Positions 11,763 through 24,589 of a DNA stretch of 64,000 bases are shown here, in pieces; the first letter of the stretch is position 1; every line of letters begins with the position of its first letter. The DNA lies in the NCBI GenBank assembly GCA_015698045.1, contig BLAL01000321.1, positions 1 to 64,000 on the forward strand. The letters are read 5' to 3'. Both the position numbers and the translations under genes were made by a program. The DNA is from Rhizophagus clarus. Taxonomy: Eukaryota > Glomeromycota > Glomeromycetes > Glomerales > Glomeraceae. A model generated the notes under the pieces. That model saw only the letters and a list, made by a program, of their open reading frames with translations, had not been told where the DNA came from and searched no databases.

Positions 11763-12404
11763 TACTTCAGCGCGAATTAATTACGGTTTCAAACTTTTGG
11801 CATTACGTCTGTAAAAATCTGCCGTAATAATTTCGGCATAGCCATTTTTTTTGACGTAATACGTAATGTTGAAATAATTTCAACGATCAAATTTGATTGG
11901 ATCTCAATCGTTACTAAATTTTTTTTTTTATTTTATTTTATTTTTCGGTTTTTTAAATTTTTTTATCGGTTTTTATAACCAAAATTTTATTATCTTTTTT
12001 TCAGTTTTTATAAACAAAATTTATTAGTTTATTTTATTTTATTTCTTTTCCAGTTCTTAGCCGAATTATATATTATATATATATACAGTATATATTCGGT
12101 TTTAAAACAAAATTTTTTTAAAAAAACTTTTTAAAAGGCGAATAATTTTATTAAGACTAAGGAAGAATGGAATTGGAATAAGAACGCCACTTTTGGAATT
12201 AGAGTCTCACGAATAAGGTGAGGAACGGGTATGAGGAATGGGCTTTTTAGGAACTCTAGTGAACTTTGCTAATATTCTTTTATCTTTTTTATTTTGTATC
12301 TACCTGGACGCTTTGGATAGTGGATTTTGGATGGTTATGTTAATTTGGATTCGGCTTTGCTGCTGAAATTTTCATCATTCTAAAATTTAATTCGCGCTGA
12401 AGTA
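11763..12404. mobile_element. Tc1/mariner-type MITE, about 640 bp, in a transposase intron
   Basis: Inverted ends CTTCAGCGCGAATTAA (from 11765) and TTAATTCGCGCTGAAG (to 12402) are flanked by TA on both sides, the target duplication typical of the Tc1/mariner superfamily. No coding capacity is seen. It fills most of a 723-bp intron (11734-12456) whose remainder, about 80 bp, matches normal intron size here. The insertion therefore probably leaves splicing possible. Confidence 0.85.
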
Positions 12405-13720
12405 TAACAATTATGATATCTTTATTAATTTGCTGGTTTACTAAATCTTTTTAAAGCCATCAAGTTTAAAGGAAAGCGAAGCAGCAACAATTAAGAAAAA
12501 TACTGGGGTGGCCCGAATTGATCTTGTACCAAAGAGTGTTATTTCATGCTGGGTACATGTTGCTAAGACAATGAAAGCTGTTTTCAGTAGTGAATTCACA
12601 ACAGGAAGTTATCAAAGCCTGCAAAAATGTCTTCAAGATGAGTTAATAATACTTCCAAAGGTATATAATACTATTTTGGAAAAGTAATATCCTTAAATAT
12701 CCTAACAATATTTTTTTTAACAGGTTTTTGCAGATTTTATTAATCTGCCAAATTTACATATAAATATGCACCTTTCAATGCATGCTCAAACCTTTGGAAC
12801 TCTTAATAATACTCAAGTCGGAATTAAGGAAATGGTTCACCGCATTTTCAAAGGAATTGTGCCAAATACAAATCATAAAGATATAGATTTGGACTTAATA
12901 AAACGATATAATACTCTCTTTGCAATTCGGCATTTATCCGATGGTGGAATTGATCCAAGATTTACAAGACCTTGTGCCAGTTTTACAAGTTTAGGTTATT
13001 TATTGTCAGACTGGTACCTTACCGAAGACAAATCCTCAAATGAAGAGCAAATTTCTAATGATGATGATGGTGATGTTTTAAAGGAATTTTGTTTCAATTT
13101 TCTTATATGCATTTGTAGTAGTATTAACTTTTTTAAAAAATTTAGTTACATCACCAGTAGAATTTATTTCCAATATATCTTTAAAAAGAGGAATGTCCAA
13201 GAAAAATCGGGATAATCTTCTCCAAAATATATTAAATTTCAAAAGCGAATTGTCAGAATCATACAAAGATATGAGATTAGGCGGCGCTGCACTCATATAC
13301 AGTAATTCAATAAGCTGGTATGAATTTGCATCATATACAATTGAAGAGGAAAATGGTACCTTTGCAAAAGTGACCTTACACCTTAATGATTTTATTATGA
13401 TTAATGATGAAGATTTTAACGAATCTTACGCTATCATCAGAGGAATCTTCAAACATAAAGGTAATAATGAGAAGTATTATGCCTTCATAGTCATAGATTG
13501 GTTTGAAGATAATAATCGGGAACATCCAGTATTGGAATGCCCTCTCTACTACCTTCGAACCATAGAAAGTCAAAGATGGAGGAGCATTTTTCCGATCAGT
13601 GCAATTGATAGTGTAAATAAAGTACATTTTATTCATAATTGCAATCCGGGATGTCAAGATCATTACAATAGTACAAATAAGAGTTGGATCAAAAATAATT
13701 ATTATTTTAAAGCAATATAA

Positions 13721-15600
13721 TTAATTTTTGTTTATTTTGTACAATTTCGTTCGTGGTAGTATTTATTCAATATCATAGTTACTATGTGTTTTATATTTTT
13801 AAACAAAACGTTATTTTTTTTTTATCTACTGATAGTATCAATATAATTATTGCTAACGATTCAGTTAGTATAAATAACAATTATAATTTTTTTTTTTCAT
13901 TTTTGCAATATTCGCAGTACAAAAAGAAAAATATGGTTGATCGATATTGTGATGACATCGAAGCGATGTTTTAATGATATTTGAGACGATACTTAATTAC
14001 AATTAGTTTTTTTTTAATAAAAACGTATGATTTGAACTTTCTAATCCTAAAGTAAAATAAAACCCATCTCTTTCCACATTTGCCACATTAGGGAGAACAA
14101 GAAGACGAGACCTGCTTATCTAAATATCTGTCGAAACGACCGCGAATCCGTGAAGAAGAAATTAAACCATCATGTGTCACCATCCTGATTGTCCAATCAA
14201 GACTGTTATTGTAGCATATAATAGATAAACAAGTTCCGCAAAAAATAAAAATTTCTCTTCCGTAGTTTACAATCATAAAGACGCGTTTTCTTTGATTTAC
14301 TATTTCTTTTTTGTCTTCAGGAAACTTGTTTCATATTTGTATATTATTCTCTCTAGTCTTTACATTTCTGTCTGAATTTATTACCCATCTCGAGGCAATT
14401 CAAATAAGAAACAAATTACATAAGCTCTGACACGTCCTAAGACACGTCGAGTGGTACGTGCAGAAAGGGCCCAAAAGAACTTTGTTTCTAGGTTATTTAG
14501 AAGTGCATGGCTACAACCAAAAAAGAAAACTATCTCCATTTCATCAATGAAGAACGTAAGTGATTGTTTATGTCAGATTCGAATTTTTTTTTTTATATAT
14601 ATTTTGCTTATTACGAATTTCGGCAATAACACAACTAAAGGTTTGTTATATTCAGGTAAGTCTTAATTTATTCGGGTCACAGTAATCATATTTTTTGCGT
14701 TTTGTTTTTGCAAACTTGTCAGAGATTGTTACAGGGTGTAGCTTCTGATGTTTATTGTGAATTAAATTAGGTTTTCTGTTGTCATTATTAATCATGACTT
14801 TGTTATACCAAGGCACTGACTAGACTTGAAGCATAACTTGATTTTATTAAACAATTCTTTATCTATTACACAGAGAAACGTTGAAAAAAATATAACTACG
14901 GTGAAAACTTGGATACCGCACGGACCCTAGCCTGGCTAAAATCCTTCTACACGAAAGTATAGATTAAAGTGACCAAGGATCTTTATATAATATGATTATC
15001 AGTCATGGTAAGGTCTCGACGGTCAAATCAAGTTTGTGCATATGGTCATTGATGAGTGTTTTAAAACATGTGATTAGTACGTAATTTCTGACCAATTCTT
15101 TGCGAAAAAGGCGAAAAAGAAATTGTGATAACGCCACGTAAAATAAGAAAAATATTTGGTCCAGATAGGCAATGAGGTATGTCAAACGCTAATGTATTAT
15201 GATTAATTGCTACATTGCTTTGTATATGGTATTTCTATGATGTCAATGGCAAAAATAATACTATATTTAGTTCCACGTGAGTAAGAAGTTGATTAGACGA
15301 GAAACGGTCATTGGAGTCAAAAATGTGGGTACGGTACGTCATTGAAAGATGATGAATGATTGTTTCTAATGCCGATGTGATATAGCCGATGTGATAGGTA
15401 AAATTCCAGGATCATTAATTAGCAAGCTAAAACATTGCGACGATAATTAACATCATTTTCCAAATATTCCGTTTGGTAGGGCTTTCTTGATTTCTTTGCA
15501 GTATACTACTGCAATATCAGATACATTATAGAAGTTTACTATCGATGGTTCCTAAAGTTGTCCTTTCGATTTATTAGCATCTACCATATATTTTATTCTT
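13721..15600. other. Spacer; no gene supported
   Basis: Several short open frames, for example 14451-14666 encoding VRAERAQKNFVSRLFRSAW before a GTAAGT, have somewhat gene-like composition. None could be linked across consistent splice sites or assigned to a family. The right end of the Plavaka element should lie in the first part of this stretch. Confidence 0.4.
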
Positions 15601-15614
15601 CATAATACTTTGTA

Positions 15615-15735
15615 CTTCTTAATATTTTATTTTTCATAATATTTTATTTTTCATAATATTTTATTTTTCATAATATTTTATTTTTCATAATATTTTATTC
15701 TTTGTAATATTTATTTTTCATAATAACATTTATTC
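15615..15735. repeat. 17-18-bp tandem repeat, about six copies
   Basis: Tandem units of TTTTTCATAATATTTTAT with minor changes. Confidence 0.85.
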
Positions 15736-15779
15736 TATAGCAAAAAGTATTAATTAAACCGTATTACTATCGATTCGTC

Positions 15780-16790
15780 AACACAATACAATTTTTATAT
15801 TGAAAACAAGATATTGGTACAATATAGTTTCGACATTTAATAGATATTTTAATTTGAAAATAATATCCTTGCGATGTTGTCTCAGTGTTTGCACAATATA
15901 ATTTTGATATCGAGCAGACGTTTAATACTTAAAAACTATATTCTTGAGATATTAATTTGATATTGGTACAATGTAGTTTCGACATTGAGTAGATATATTA
16001 AATTTGAAATAATTTTTCTGCGATGTTGTCTCAATGTTCGCACAATATAGGTTTGGTGTCGAACAGATATTTTAATATTTGAAACAATATTCCTGAGGTG
16101 TTGATTTGATGTTGGTATGATGTAGTTACGACGTTGAGTAGATATTTTAAAAATTAAATAACATTTCTACGATGTTATTTCAATGTTTGCACAATATAGT
16201 TTTGATGTCAAGCAGATATCTTAATATTCTTGAGGTGTTGATTTGATGTTGGTATGATGTAGTTACGACGTTGGGTATCTATTTTAAAAATTATATAACA
16301 TTTCTGCGATGTTATTTCAATGTTTGCACAATATAGTTTTGATGTCGAGCAGATATCTTAATATTCTTGAGGTGTTGATTTGATGTTGGTATGATGTAGT
16401 TACGACGTTGGGTATCTATTTTAAAATTTAAATAACATTTCTGTGATGTTGTCTCAATGTTTGGACAATATAGTTTTGATGTCGAGCAAATGTCTTAATA
16501 TTTGGACAATATTTTTGAGATGTTAATTTGATGTCGGTATGATGTCGTTACGATGTTGGGCAGGTATTTTAAAATTTAAATAAAATTTCTGCGATGTTCT
16601 CGTAACGTTTGAACAATATAGTTTTGATGTCGAGCAAATGCCTTAATATTTGAACACTATTCTTGAGGTGTTAATTTGATGTCGATTTGACATTGGGTAG
16701 GTATTTAAAATTTGAAACAATAGTTTTGAGATGTCGATTTGATGTTAGTACAATATAGTTTTGATATCAAACTAATATTTTTTAAACTTT
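15780..16790. repeat. About 140-bp tandem repeat, six or more diverged copies
   Basis: Landmarks TGATTTGATGTTGGTATGA and ACAATATAGTTTTGATGTCG alternate about every 140 bp, with a TTTCTGCGATGTT block between them. Copies between about 16080 and 16430 are the most alike; outer copies drift. A related run of ATCGATATCGAATCGATGTC-like sequence continues to about 16980. Confidence 0.8.
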
Positions 16791-17274
16791 TAATGATATC
16801 ACTATGATGCCATTAATATATTGAATCGTGTGTCGATTTGATGTTGATTCGATGCCGTCACAAATCAACATCGAATCAACATCAAATCAGCATATTTAAG
16901 TTCAAACTTAACTATGTCGATTCGATTTTCAATTACGATATCGTGAATATCTCGAATCGATATCGAATCGATGTCGCCTTAGAACCCCAAGTTTCTGTAA
17001 AGTCTTTACCTTTGTATTCTTTTCATTTTTTTTTGTTTCCCCTTACTTCTTTTCATTTCCCCCCATTTCTTTTTTTCTTTATTGTTATTCTTATTTTTTA
17101 ACACATTTCTTTACTTTGATTCATTTTTTTACTTTCATTATAGATTTCTTTTTAATAAATTCTTATTTTTTAATTACTAATAAAACATGTAAATTTTTAA
17201 ATTAAACTACTTTGAATAAAATTTTTTGAGAAAAAATAAATTTTTGCATGTGTCGTACTTCATAAATATAATTT

Positions 17275-17410
17275 GTATGCACTATTTAAAAATCGGAGTG
17301 CTGATTTGCATGCACTATTTAAAAATCGGAGTGCCGATTTGCATGCACTATTTAAAAATTGGAGTGCCGATTTGCATGCACTATTTAAAAATAGGAATGC
17401 CAATTTTTTG
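17275..17410. repeat. 33-bp tandem repeat, four copies
   Basis: Units of GCACTATTTAAAAATCGGAG plus TGCCGATTTGCAT. The unit is 11 codons long, which makes a chance open frame of ICMHYLKIGVP repeats. Nothing suggests a real protein. Confidence 0.85.
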
Positions 17411-17649
17411 GCACAAATCGGCAATGCCGTTCATGAACAATTCACGCCATAAAATCGGCAACAAAAAACCACAAATCAGACAAATATATCCAAAAATCGG
17501 ACAAAAATCAGACTGCCAATTTTTGGAGATTTTTTTTTATTCGACCTGTGTTTTTTCTTTAAACAAAATACTTACTGATGGTTTATTTTTTCTTCTTTTT
17601 TTAGGCGGTTCTTTAGGTTATAGGAAGAATTGGATAAGAAAACTGAAGA

Positions 17650-19500
17650 AAGTAAACTAATATGACACACTTGGCTGGAAATTTATTGTTAATTTTAGTT
17701 ATTTTTTATTTTTGTTAATTTTTATAAAATATGTAATAATTAATATATAAATAAATTAATATTATACGAACTAATAAATACATTAATATAAAATAAATAG
17801 GCAAAAATGAATAAATGAATTTATTATAAATAAATAAATAAATAAAAACAAATATCCTTAAGGATTCCTTATAATTCTTAGGGATTCCTTAAATTTTTTC
17901 TTGATAGGGAATCCCTAGCGATGAGGAAGATTTCCAAAGGATCCTCTTTATGTTATGAATTTTAGGATTTTTCAAGAATCTTGATTCCAAAAAACTTACT
18001 GATGTAGTCCAGCGGTAGTTTGTTGTTGCAAGTTGTTGAGAGTACCTTGACTTTCTGTAGATACTGTAGAAGTGCTTCTAGTGTGAACAGAGTTTATATT
18101 TTTAACTCCTTCTATTATTTTTCCTTTTTAACTATAAGAAAAGTAATAAAATATTACGTCTAATAAGTGTTTTGAGTATTTTTAGTGTAAAATTCTTCTT
18201 GTTCAAAATGTGATAAAAAGTTCAGCAGAAAAAGTTTTCACAATAAATTATAATACTTATTATTATAATTTTAAAATTATCTTTTAAAATTATTTTATAA
18301 GTAAATTTGCTTGTAATTACTAATTAGAATAATTATATAAATTCTTTAATTTTAATCAGATCAGCATATAATTTTACAATTAGAAAAAATTCTCTCTACT
18401 GATTATTGTCAATCACTGTGCATGTAACCCCCTAATTTGCTTTATTATAGTTAACATAATAAAATTTTTGGTACAGCATTCTCTTCCAACATATAACACA
18501 TATGTAAAGTTTAAAATCAACCAAAATTTATTTAATTGGTTAAATTAACAATTTTTGAATTTATAATTCTGGCCAAAATTTTCTTAATTCTGGCCAAAAT
18601 CGTAATTCTGGTTTAAATTTAGTTAAAATTGAAAATTTCAGGCCAAATATAACACTTCATTTATACAAAATAACTCTCAAACTAAATATGGGAAATAAAA
18701 CTTCTAAATGGCCCCTAAGTGTTTATTAAAAAATTTCTTTAAATATATTTTATTTTTCAAGTTGGATCTTAGTTAGAAGTTGATGTATTTTTTTCATTAA
18801 AAATAAAAAATTAATGCAAAAAACTTGTCATTTGTCAATCATAACAAATATTATAAAAATTTAAATTAAAATAGAAAATATTTTATATCATTATATAACA
18901 GGTAAAAAATTAAAATGCATAAATTAAATAATTTTTTAATACAATAAATATAATTTAAATTCATTAAAGAAAATTTTTTTGTTTTTTATTTTATTTATAT
19001 TATTAAATTGTAAAATTTCTTTATTATTTTAGTAGTTTTAACTGTAAAATAAACTACCCATTAATTTCAAGAACAATTAAATATTAAAAAATATCTTTTT
19101 TACAATAAAAATCTAATATTTAAATATGATTGGACAAAAATAAATTGGTTAAAAATAACGAAAATTTTGTATTATTTTTTAGTTAAAAATAAATATATTA
19201 TCCAAAAATGAGCTTAATAACGTTATTCTCTTTTTGTTTACTAATAATAAATAAAAATTTGTTATTATTTTATATTAATAAACAGAAAAATATTAATAGA
19301 TTCAATAATAATTAAAAATCTAGTTGGATAACTAGTACTATTACCTTAATAAAAGTTGTTTCTTTTGTAAATTTATGGCTAAAAATAAGATATTTTTATT
19401 AGTTAAAAATTTTTTTTTAAAATTTTATGACACAAAAAATCTTTTTTTTTTAAAAAAACAGTTTTTTCGTATTTATACAAAAATTAATTGAAAAATTGCT
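17650..19500. other. AT-rich spacer, no gene seen
   Basis: Includes the motif GGCCAAAATT repeated around 18570-18650, also present in the nested element at 27628-28049, and an imperfect repeat of AAGGATTCCTTA near 17860-17900. No coding frames of note. Confidence 0.5.
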
Positions 19501-19509
19501 CTTACATCA

Positions 19510-19930
19510 GGAAATTTTATAGTGTGAAAAGTTGCGCAAGATTACGCATCATAATATTTCATAAGTTTCCAGACCTGTCGCAAGTTTGCGGAAGAGTAAT
19601 ATTTCGTAACTTTTTAAAATATTTCAAAATATTATGATATACAAAGTTTTGTAATTTTACGATTCGTAATATTCCATAATTTTACGCATTCACAATATTT
19701 CGTAATTTTATATAATATTTTGTAAGTTTTCAGACCCACCACAAGTTTGCGTAAGCGTAATATTTTGTAACTTTTTAAAATATTTCAAAATATTACGATA
19801 TGCAAAGTTTCGTAATTTTATGGTTTATAATATTGTGTAATTTTATTGCGTAATATTTCGCAACTTTTTAAAATATTTTGATGATTCATAATTTTACATA
19901 AATATTTTGTAATGTTTCAAAATTCATTTT
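19510..19930. repeat. Degenerate CGTAATATTTCGTAA-type repeat
   Basis: Alternating TTCGTAATTTTACG, CGTAATATTTCGTAAC and TTTTTAAAATATTTCAAAATATTA blocks, roughly 175-bp higher-order period (two to three copies). The vocabulary matches the 50-bp array at 25565-26200. Confidence 0.7.
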
Positions 19931-20089
19931 TGTACTATAAGTTTATATAATGTATATTTTATTAGATATAATATGAATTAAATTATAAAAAATTACAAGT
20001 ATTTATTACTATATACAGAATATATAAAAGTAAAAAAAGAAAGAGTAACGATATAATTAGATGTAAAAAGAAGAGAAACAGCTATAGTA

Positions 20090-20815
20090 ACGTTGGTATT
20101 AGATATAAAGATAAAAGAAATATTGTTAGTATTGTTAGTGTTGTTAATATTAGAGTAAAAAGAGTTAAAGAAACAGTAGAAACATGGATATTATCATTAG
20201 TATTAAAGTACAAGTAAAAGAAAAAAAGAAAACGTAGATAGTATTGTTAGTATTATGATATAAAGTAACAATTAGAGTAAAAAACACATTAGTATTAAAA
20301 CAATTAGTATTAATAAACAAATATTTCTATACCTGCAAAGAATAAACTAAAAATAAAAAAAAGAGGAAAAATAAACATGTTGTTGGTATTAAGTAAAAGG
20401 AGTAAAAAAACATAATTAGTATTGTTAGTATCGTTAGTATTGAAGTAAAAGTAAAAAGGAATAAAGAAAATATGGATATTATTGTTAGTATTACAACACA
20501 AAGTAACAGAGGTAAAAAGAAAACAAAAATAATTAGTATTAATAAACAAATATTTCTATATCTGTAAAGAATAAACTAAAAATAAAAAAAAGAGGAGACA
20601 AAATAAAAAATAAACATATTGTTAGTATTAAGTAAAAGGAGTAAAAAAAACATAATTAGTATTGTTAGTATCGATCGTTAGTATTAAAGTACAAGTAAAA
20701 AGAAATAAAGGAAATATGTATATTATTGTCAGTATTATGATACAAAGTAAAAAAGAAGTAAAAAATAATGAAATAATTAGTATTAATAAGCAAATATTTT
20801 CTATACCTGCAAAGC
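20090..20815. repeat. About 240-bp purine-rich tandem repeat, three copies
   Basis: AATTAGTATTGTTAGTATCG followed by TTAGTATTAAAGTAAAAG recurs near 20410 and 20655, with a diverged copy from about 20160. The block AATAAACAAATATTTCTATA closes each unit. No gene. Confidence 0.75.
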
Positions 20816-22060
20816 AATAAATTATGAAATATATGTAAATATTCTGTATATAATTAAAAAATATTGAACAAAAGAATAAAGAAATAATAAAAAGAAGAGA
20901 AAAATATTGAACAAAAAAATAAAGAAATAAAGAGACAAAAATAAATAGGACAAAAAACGCATACTAATTAAATCACATGCAAGGATCAGCCTAATTTTGA
21001 TTGGCCAGAAAATACGATACTGTATATGCAATCATGCACAATCATATCACGCAGATTTATTTATTTAATTATCAATAACGTGAGCATGACATAAATAAAT
21101 CGTGATTGAAACTTGTGTTCAATTTGTGTTCAATTTGTGTTGATAATTCTGGTAAAAAATTATTAATTTTGGCCAAATTTCGTTAAATTTGTTAAATTTG
21201 TGTTGAATTTGTATTGAATTTGTGTTGCGTAATTTTTTATTTATCACAAGGGGATGATATTTAGTAATTGCATGTATGTATGATGTACAAGATTTTTTTT
21301 ATGATTTTTTTAAGAAATGTACGCAAAATATTTAATCAGAATATAATTGTTTTTATTTTTAAATATGATATATTGATATGAAATCAAACTAAGATTTTTT
21401 TTTATTAATTATAATATTTATATTTAGATAATCCATATCCGCACGAGATTTAATTAATATGTTTAATGATGAGAATGTAATAAATTAAATTTTAATTGAA
21501 ACAAGAAATAAAATCAAACCAAAAAGGTATTGTTCAAATTATATTTATTTTGATAAACTTTACATCACTAATTTTTTAAACTTTTTTAAAGAAATAATTT
21601 TTTTCTATCACTTTAAAGAAATAATTTTATAACACTTTTAAAGAAATAATTCTTTTAAAGAAATAATTTTTTAACGCCTTAAAAAAATTAATTTGTTTAA
21701 AGATACCAAAGAAAAAAAAAATAAATTTTTAATGGATTCTTTTTTAAGTTTCGAAGCCTGTCAGATAATCGGACTTTAAGAATAATTTTTTTTAAAAAAA
21801 AAAATAAAAAATACTGTTTCTTTATAAGGTTCGAAGTTTTTAAGACAAGTTTTCCAATGTTTGACGGAATGCCAAAGGTACAAATTCCAGATTCAAACAA
21901 AAATTTTTTACTTATGGTTTTAAAGTGCGGGATGAACGAGAAATTAGGAAGTTTTCAAATTTTGAAGTTTTACAGACAAAAATGGCAACAAGATCTGTCT
22001 TGCGAAGCTATTTTAAAAATTTTTTTTTTGTAGCTTCTTTTCTAAGTTTTGGACGAACTC
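20816..22060. other. AT-rich spacer, no gene seen
   Basis: Short repeats of TTCAATTTGTGTT at 21110-21230 and TTTTAAAGAAATAATT at 21580-21680. No supported frame. Confidence 0.5.
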
Positions 22061-22109
22061 AAAGCCCTTTTTTCTTTTCTAAGTTTTGGACGAGCCCAAA
22101 GCCCTTTTC

Positions 22110-22290
22110 AGACTCTATTTCGAAGGTTAGAGGTCCTGGATGTTAAAGAACAGCCCTGGACTCTCTCTACTTCAAAGGGTAGAGATCCTTGACGCTGAAG
22201 AACAGTTCTGGACTCTCCATTTTGAAGGTTAGAGGTCCTTGACACTGAAGAACGGCTCTGGACTCTCTATTTCGAAGGTTAAAGTCTTCA
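22110..22290. repeat. About 60-65-bp tandem repeat, three copies
   Basis: Units of TTCGAAGGTTAGAGGTCCT plus TGACACTGAAGAACAG plus TTCTGGACTCTC. It abuts the microexon-like array and shares its GGTC/CTGGA vocabulary, so it may be a compact form of the same unit without the intron-like spacer. Confidence 0.75.
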
Positions 22291-24065
22291 AGTATATTAA
22301 TTTATTTAACGAATGTTATAAACATTTGATTTTATATTTTTTTAGGTCTGGAAGCCAAAGTACAGTTCCAGACTTTTTTTTGTTATTTTTAATTTTTTTT
22401 GGGGTCTAGAAGCCGAAGTATAGCTCTAGATTTTTTTATTGATTTAATTTAACGAACGTTAACTAACGTTCAATTTCTTTTTCTTTTTTTTAGATCTGGA
22501 ACTCCATTTCGAGGCAGACCACTTCAAGTAAAAAAAAAATAAGTTTTTTTTTTGTATTTTAGCAAAACGTTAGTAATGTTTCACTTTTTTTTCTTTTTTT
22601 TAGGTTTCAGAACTCCATTTCGAAGTGGACCACTTTAAGAGTAAAAAAAAATTCATTTTTTTTTGTATTTCAGCGAAATGTTAGTAACGTTTTGCTTTTC
22701 TTCTTTTTTTTAGGTCTGGAACTCCATTCGAGGCGGACCACTTTAAGTAAAAAAAAAAATCATTTTTTTTGTATTTTAGTGAAACATTAGTAACATTTCG
22801 CTTTTTTTCCTTTTTTTTAGATCCCGAAACTCCATTTCGAGACGGACCACTTTAAGAGTAAAAAAAATTCATTTTTTTTTGTATTTTAGCGAAATATTAG
22901 TAACGTTTCACTTTTCTTTTTTTTTTAGATCTGGAACTCCATTCGAGGCGGACCACTTTAAGTAAAAAAAAAATCATTTTTTTTTGTATTTTAGCGAAAT
23001 ATTAGTAACGTTTCGCTTTTATCCCTTTTTTTTAGGTCTGGAACTTCATTTCAAGGCAGACCATTAAGTAAAAAAAAAATTTTTTTTACTTTAATTTCAA
23101 CGAACGTTAACTAACATTCATTTTTTTTCTTTTTTTAGGTCCAGAATTCCTTTAAAGGCAAACTATATGATATTTTGAAGATAAAATATCTTTGAAAATT
23201 ATTATTTTTTTTTTTGTTTTATTAAACGAACATTACTAATTTTCATTTTTTTTTATTTTTTAGGTCCAAAAATCCTTTATAGACGGACTACTATAAGTAA
23301 AAAAAAAAAAATAATTTTTTTTTTACTTTTATTTTAATGAACGTTAACTAACATTCATTTTCTTTCTTTTTTAGGTCTGGAAGAAATAGACTGAGTTATT
23401 TTGAAGGTAAAAAAACTTCGAAATAAATTTTTTTTTTTATATTTTTATTTTACGAAACATTACTAATGTTTTGTTTCATTTTTTAGGTCCAGAACTCTAA
23501 TTCGAAGCGGACTGTGGTATTTTGAAGATAAAAAAACTTCAAAATATCTTTTTTTTTATTATTTTAACGAATGTTAACTAACGTTCATTTTCTTTCTTTT
23601 TTAGGTCATGGATGTCGAAATACTGTACATCTCTTGAAGGTATCTTTAATTTTTGGGTTTTTTTATTCAATGAATGTTTACTAATGTTCTTTATTTTCTT
23701 ATTCTTTCTTTTATAGGTCCACGGTTGGATTCCTAGAAGAAATTTCGAAGGTAGAACTTCGAAATTTATTTAATTTCCTTTTTAACGAAACATTTTATTA
23801 ACGCTTATTTTTATAAGTCTGAGGCTTCCTGGAATGTTACAAAACTTCGATGGTGCTCTACGAAGTTCCTTTTACTATTTTTTTGAAATTTCTTAATAAA
23901 ACATTTGCTAACATTTCATTTATTTTGTTTCTTGTAGGTTTATAGCTTCTGGACGAAGATTTTGAAGGTATTTATTTTCAAAATTATTTCATTTTTTTTT
24001 ATTTAAACGAAAAGTCAGCTAATATTTCACTTTTCTTTTATTGTAGGTCTACAGTTTTCTTTAGG
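22290..24065 (+). repeat. Microexon-like tandem array, about 16 units of about 110 bp
   Basis: Each unit reads: T-rich tract ending TTTTTTAG; a GC-richer block of about 35 nt such as GTCTGGAACTCCATTTCGAG plus GCGGACCACTTTAA; GTAAAAAAA; AT-rich spacer; and an inverted repeat such as GAACGTTAACTAACGTTC or CGAAACGTTAGTAACGTTTCG. The order is that of acceptor, exon, donor and intron, with TAACTAAC resembling a fungal branch site. The exon-like blocks stay recognisable but drift towards 24 kb, where they become TGAAGGTAT-ended. No long protein frame results from any simple joining I tried. Confidence 0.8.
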
Positions 24066-24589
24066 AGCGATAATATTTTCACATTTTGACGTGTTTTGTT
24101 GGATTGAAAAAGTTAAAAGTTGTTTGTTGGAATCAAACCAACTGGAACAATGTTCAATCCATTAATAACAATATAATTTGAACGTCAGTAAAGAAAAGAA
24201 AAGGGGACTTTTTAATTAGTGCATTTAGTTAGCAAATAGGATTGTTTAATATATGTACTTTTAAATTTGTAAATATCTTTAATTAATAAATTAATATTAG
24301 TTAATATTAAAGTTAAAACACTGCCTAATTGTAAATTTGCATTAGTATTTTTGAAAAATTTTGCAGATTTATTTTTGAAAAATTTCGCAGGTTTTTTTGT
24401 GCTTGCAGATCTGCGCAGAAATCCATGAAATTTTTCAGTGCTGTGTATTGGCATGTTCTCAGATCTGCGCAGAATTGGATTCCGCAGAATTGCGCAGATC
24501 TGCAGACCAAAATTTTTCCCAATGTCATCCCAAAATCAAATTATAAAAATCAAATCTAATCTAATAATGCCTTGCTACACACGTTCACA

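Larger units (their letters stand above)
9544..13720 (+). mobile_element. Plavaka-type (CACTA/EnSpm superfamily) transposase gene, one nonsense codon
   Basis: Exons 9544-10462, 10535-11733, 12457-12660, 12724-13069 and 13146-13720 join in frame to about 1080 codons. Plavaka transposases are large DDE enzymes common in fungi. Recognisable blocks are FAPYFENFTTASLFCWL near the start, FIDLYYDDFGTYRNVYHSLG, QFGNMPSHERKLLKNHFVLG and ADLPQGNDMAGVLRHNAMKG followed by CRTC in the core, and the C-terminal VHFIHNCNPGCQDHYNS. Residues about 95-140 are a GAA-encoded acidic repeat. Codon 216 (10189-10191) is TGA where the frame otherwise runs on as EWRKRLPLIPI, so this copy is nearly but not fully intact. 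Element termini were not identified. Family assignment rests on recall of these motifs. Confidence 0.8.

Noticed and set aside
17226-17660. 144-codon frame containing LICMHYLKIGVP repeats
   Set aside because: Generated by a 33-bp tandem repeat; the rest is low complexity and there is no homology.
20310-20549. Asn/Phe-rich minus-strand frame
   Set aside because: Lies wholly in the 240-bp purine-rich tandem repeat.
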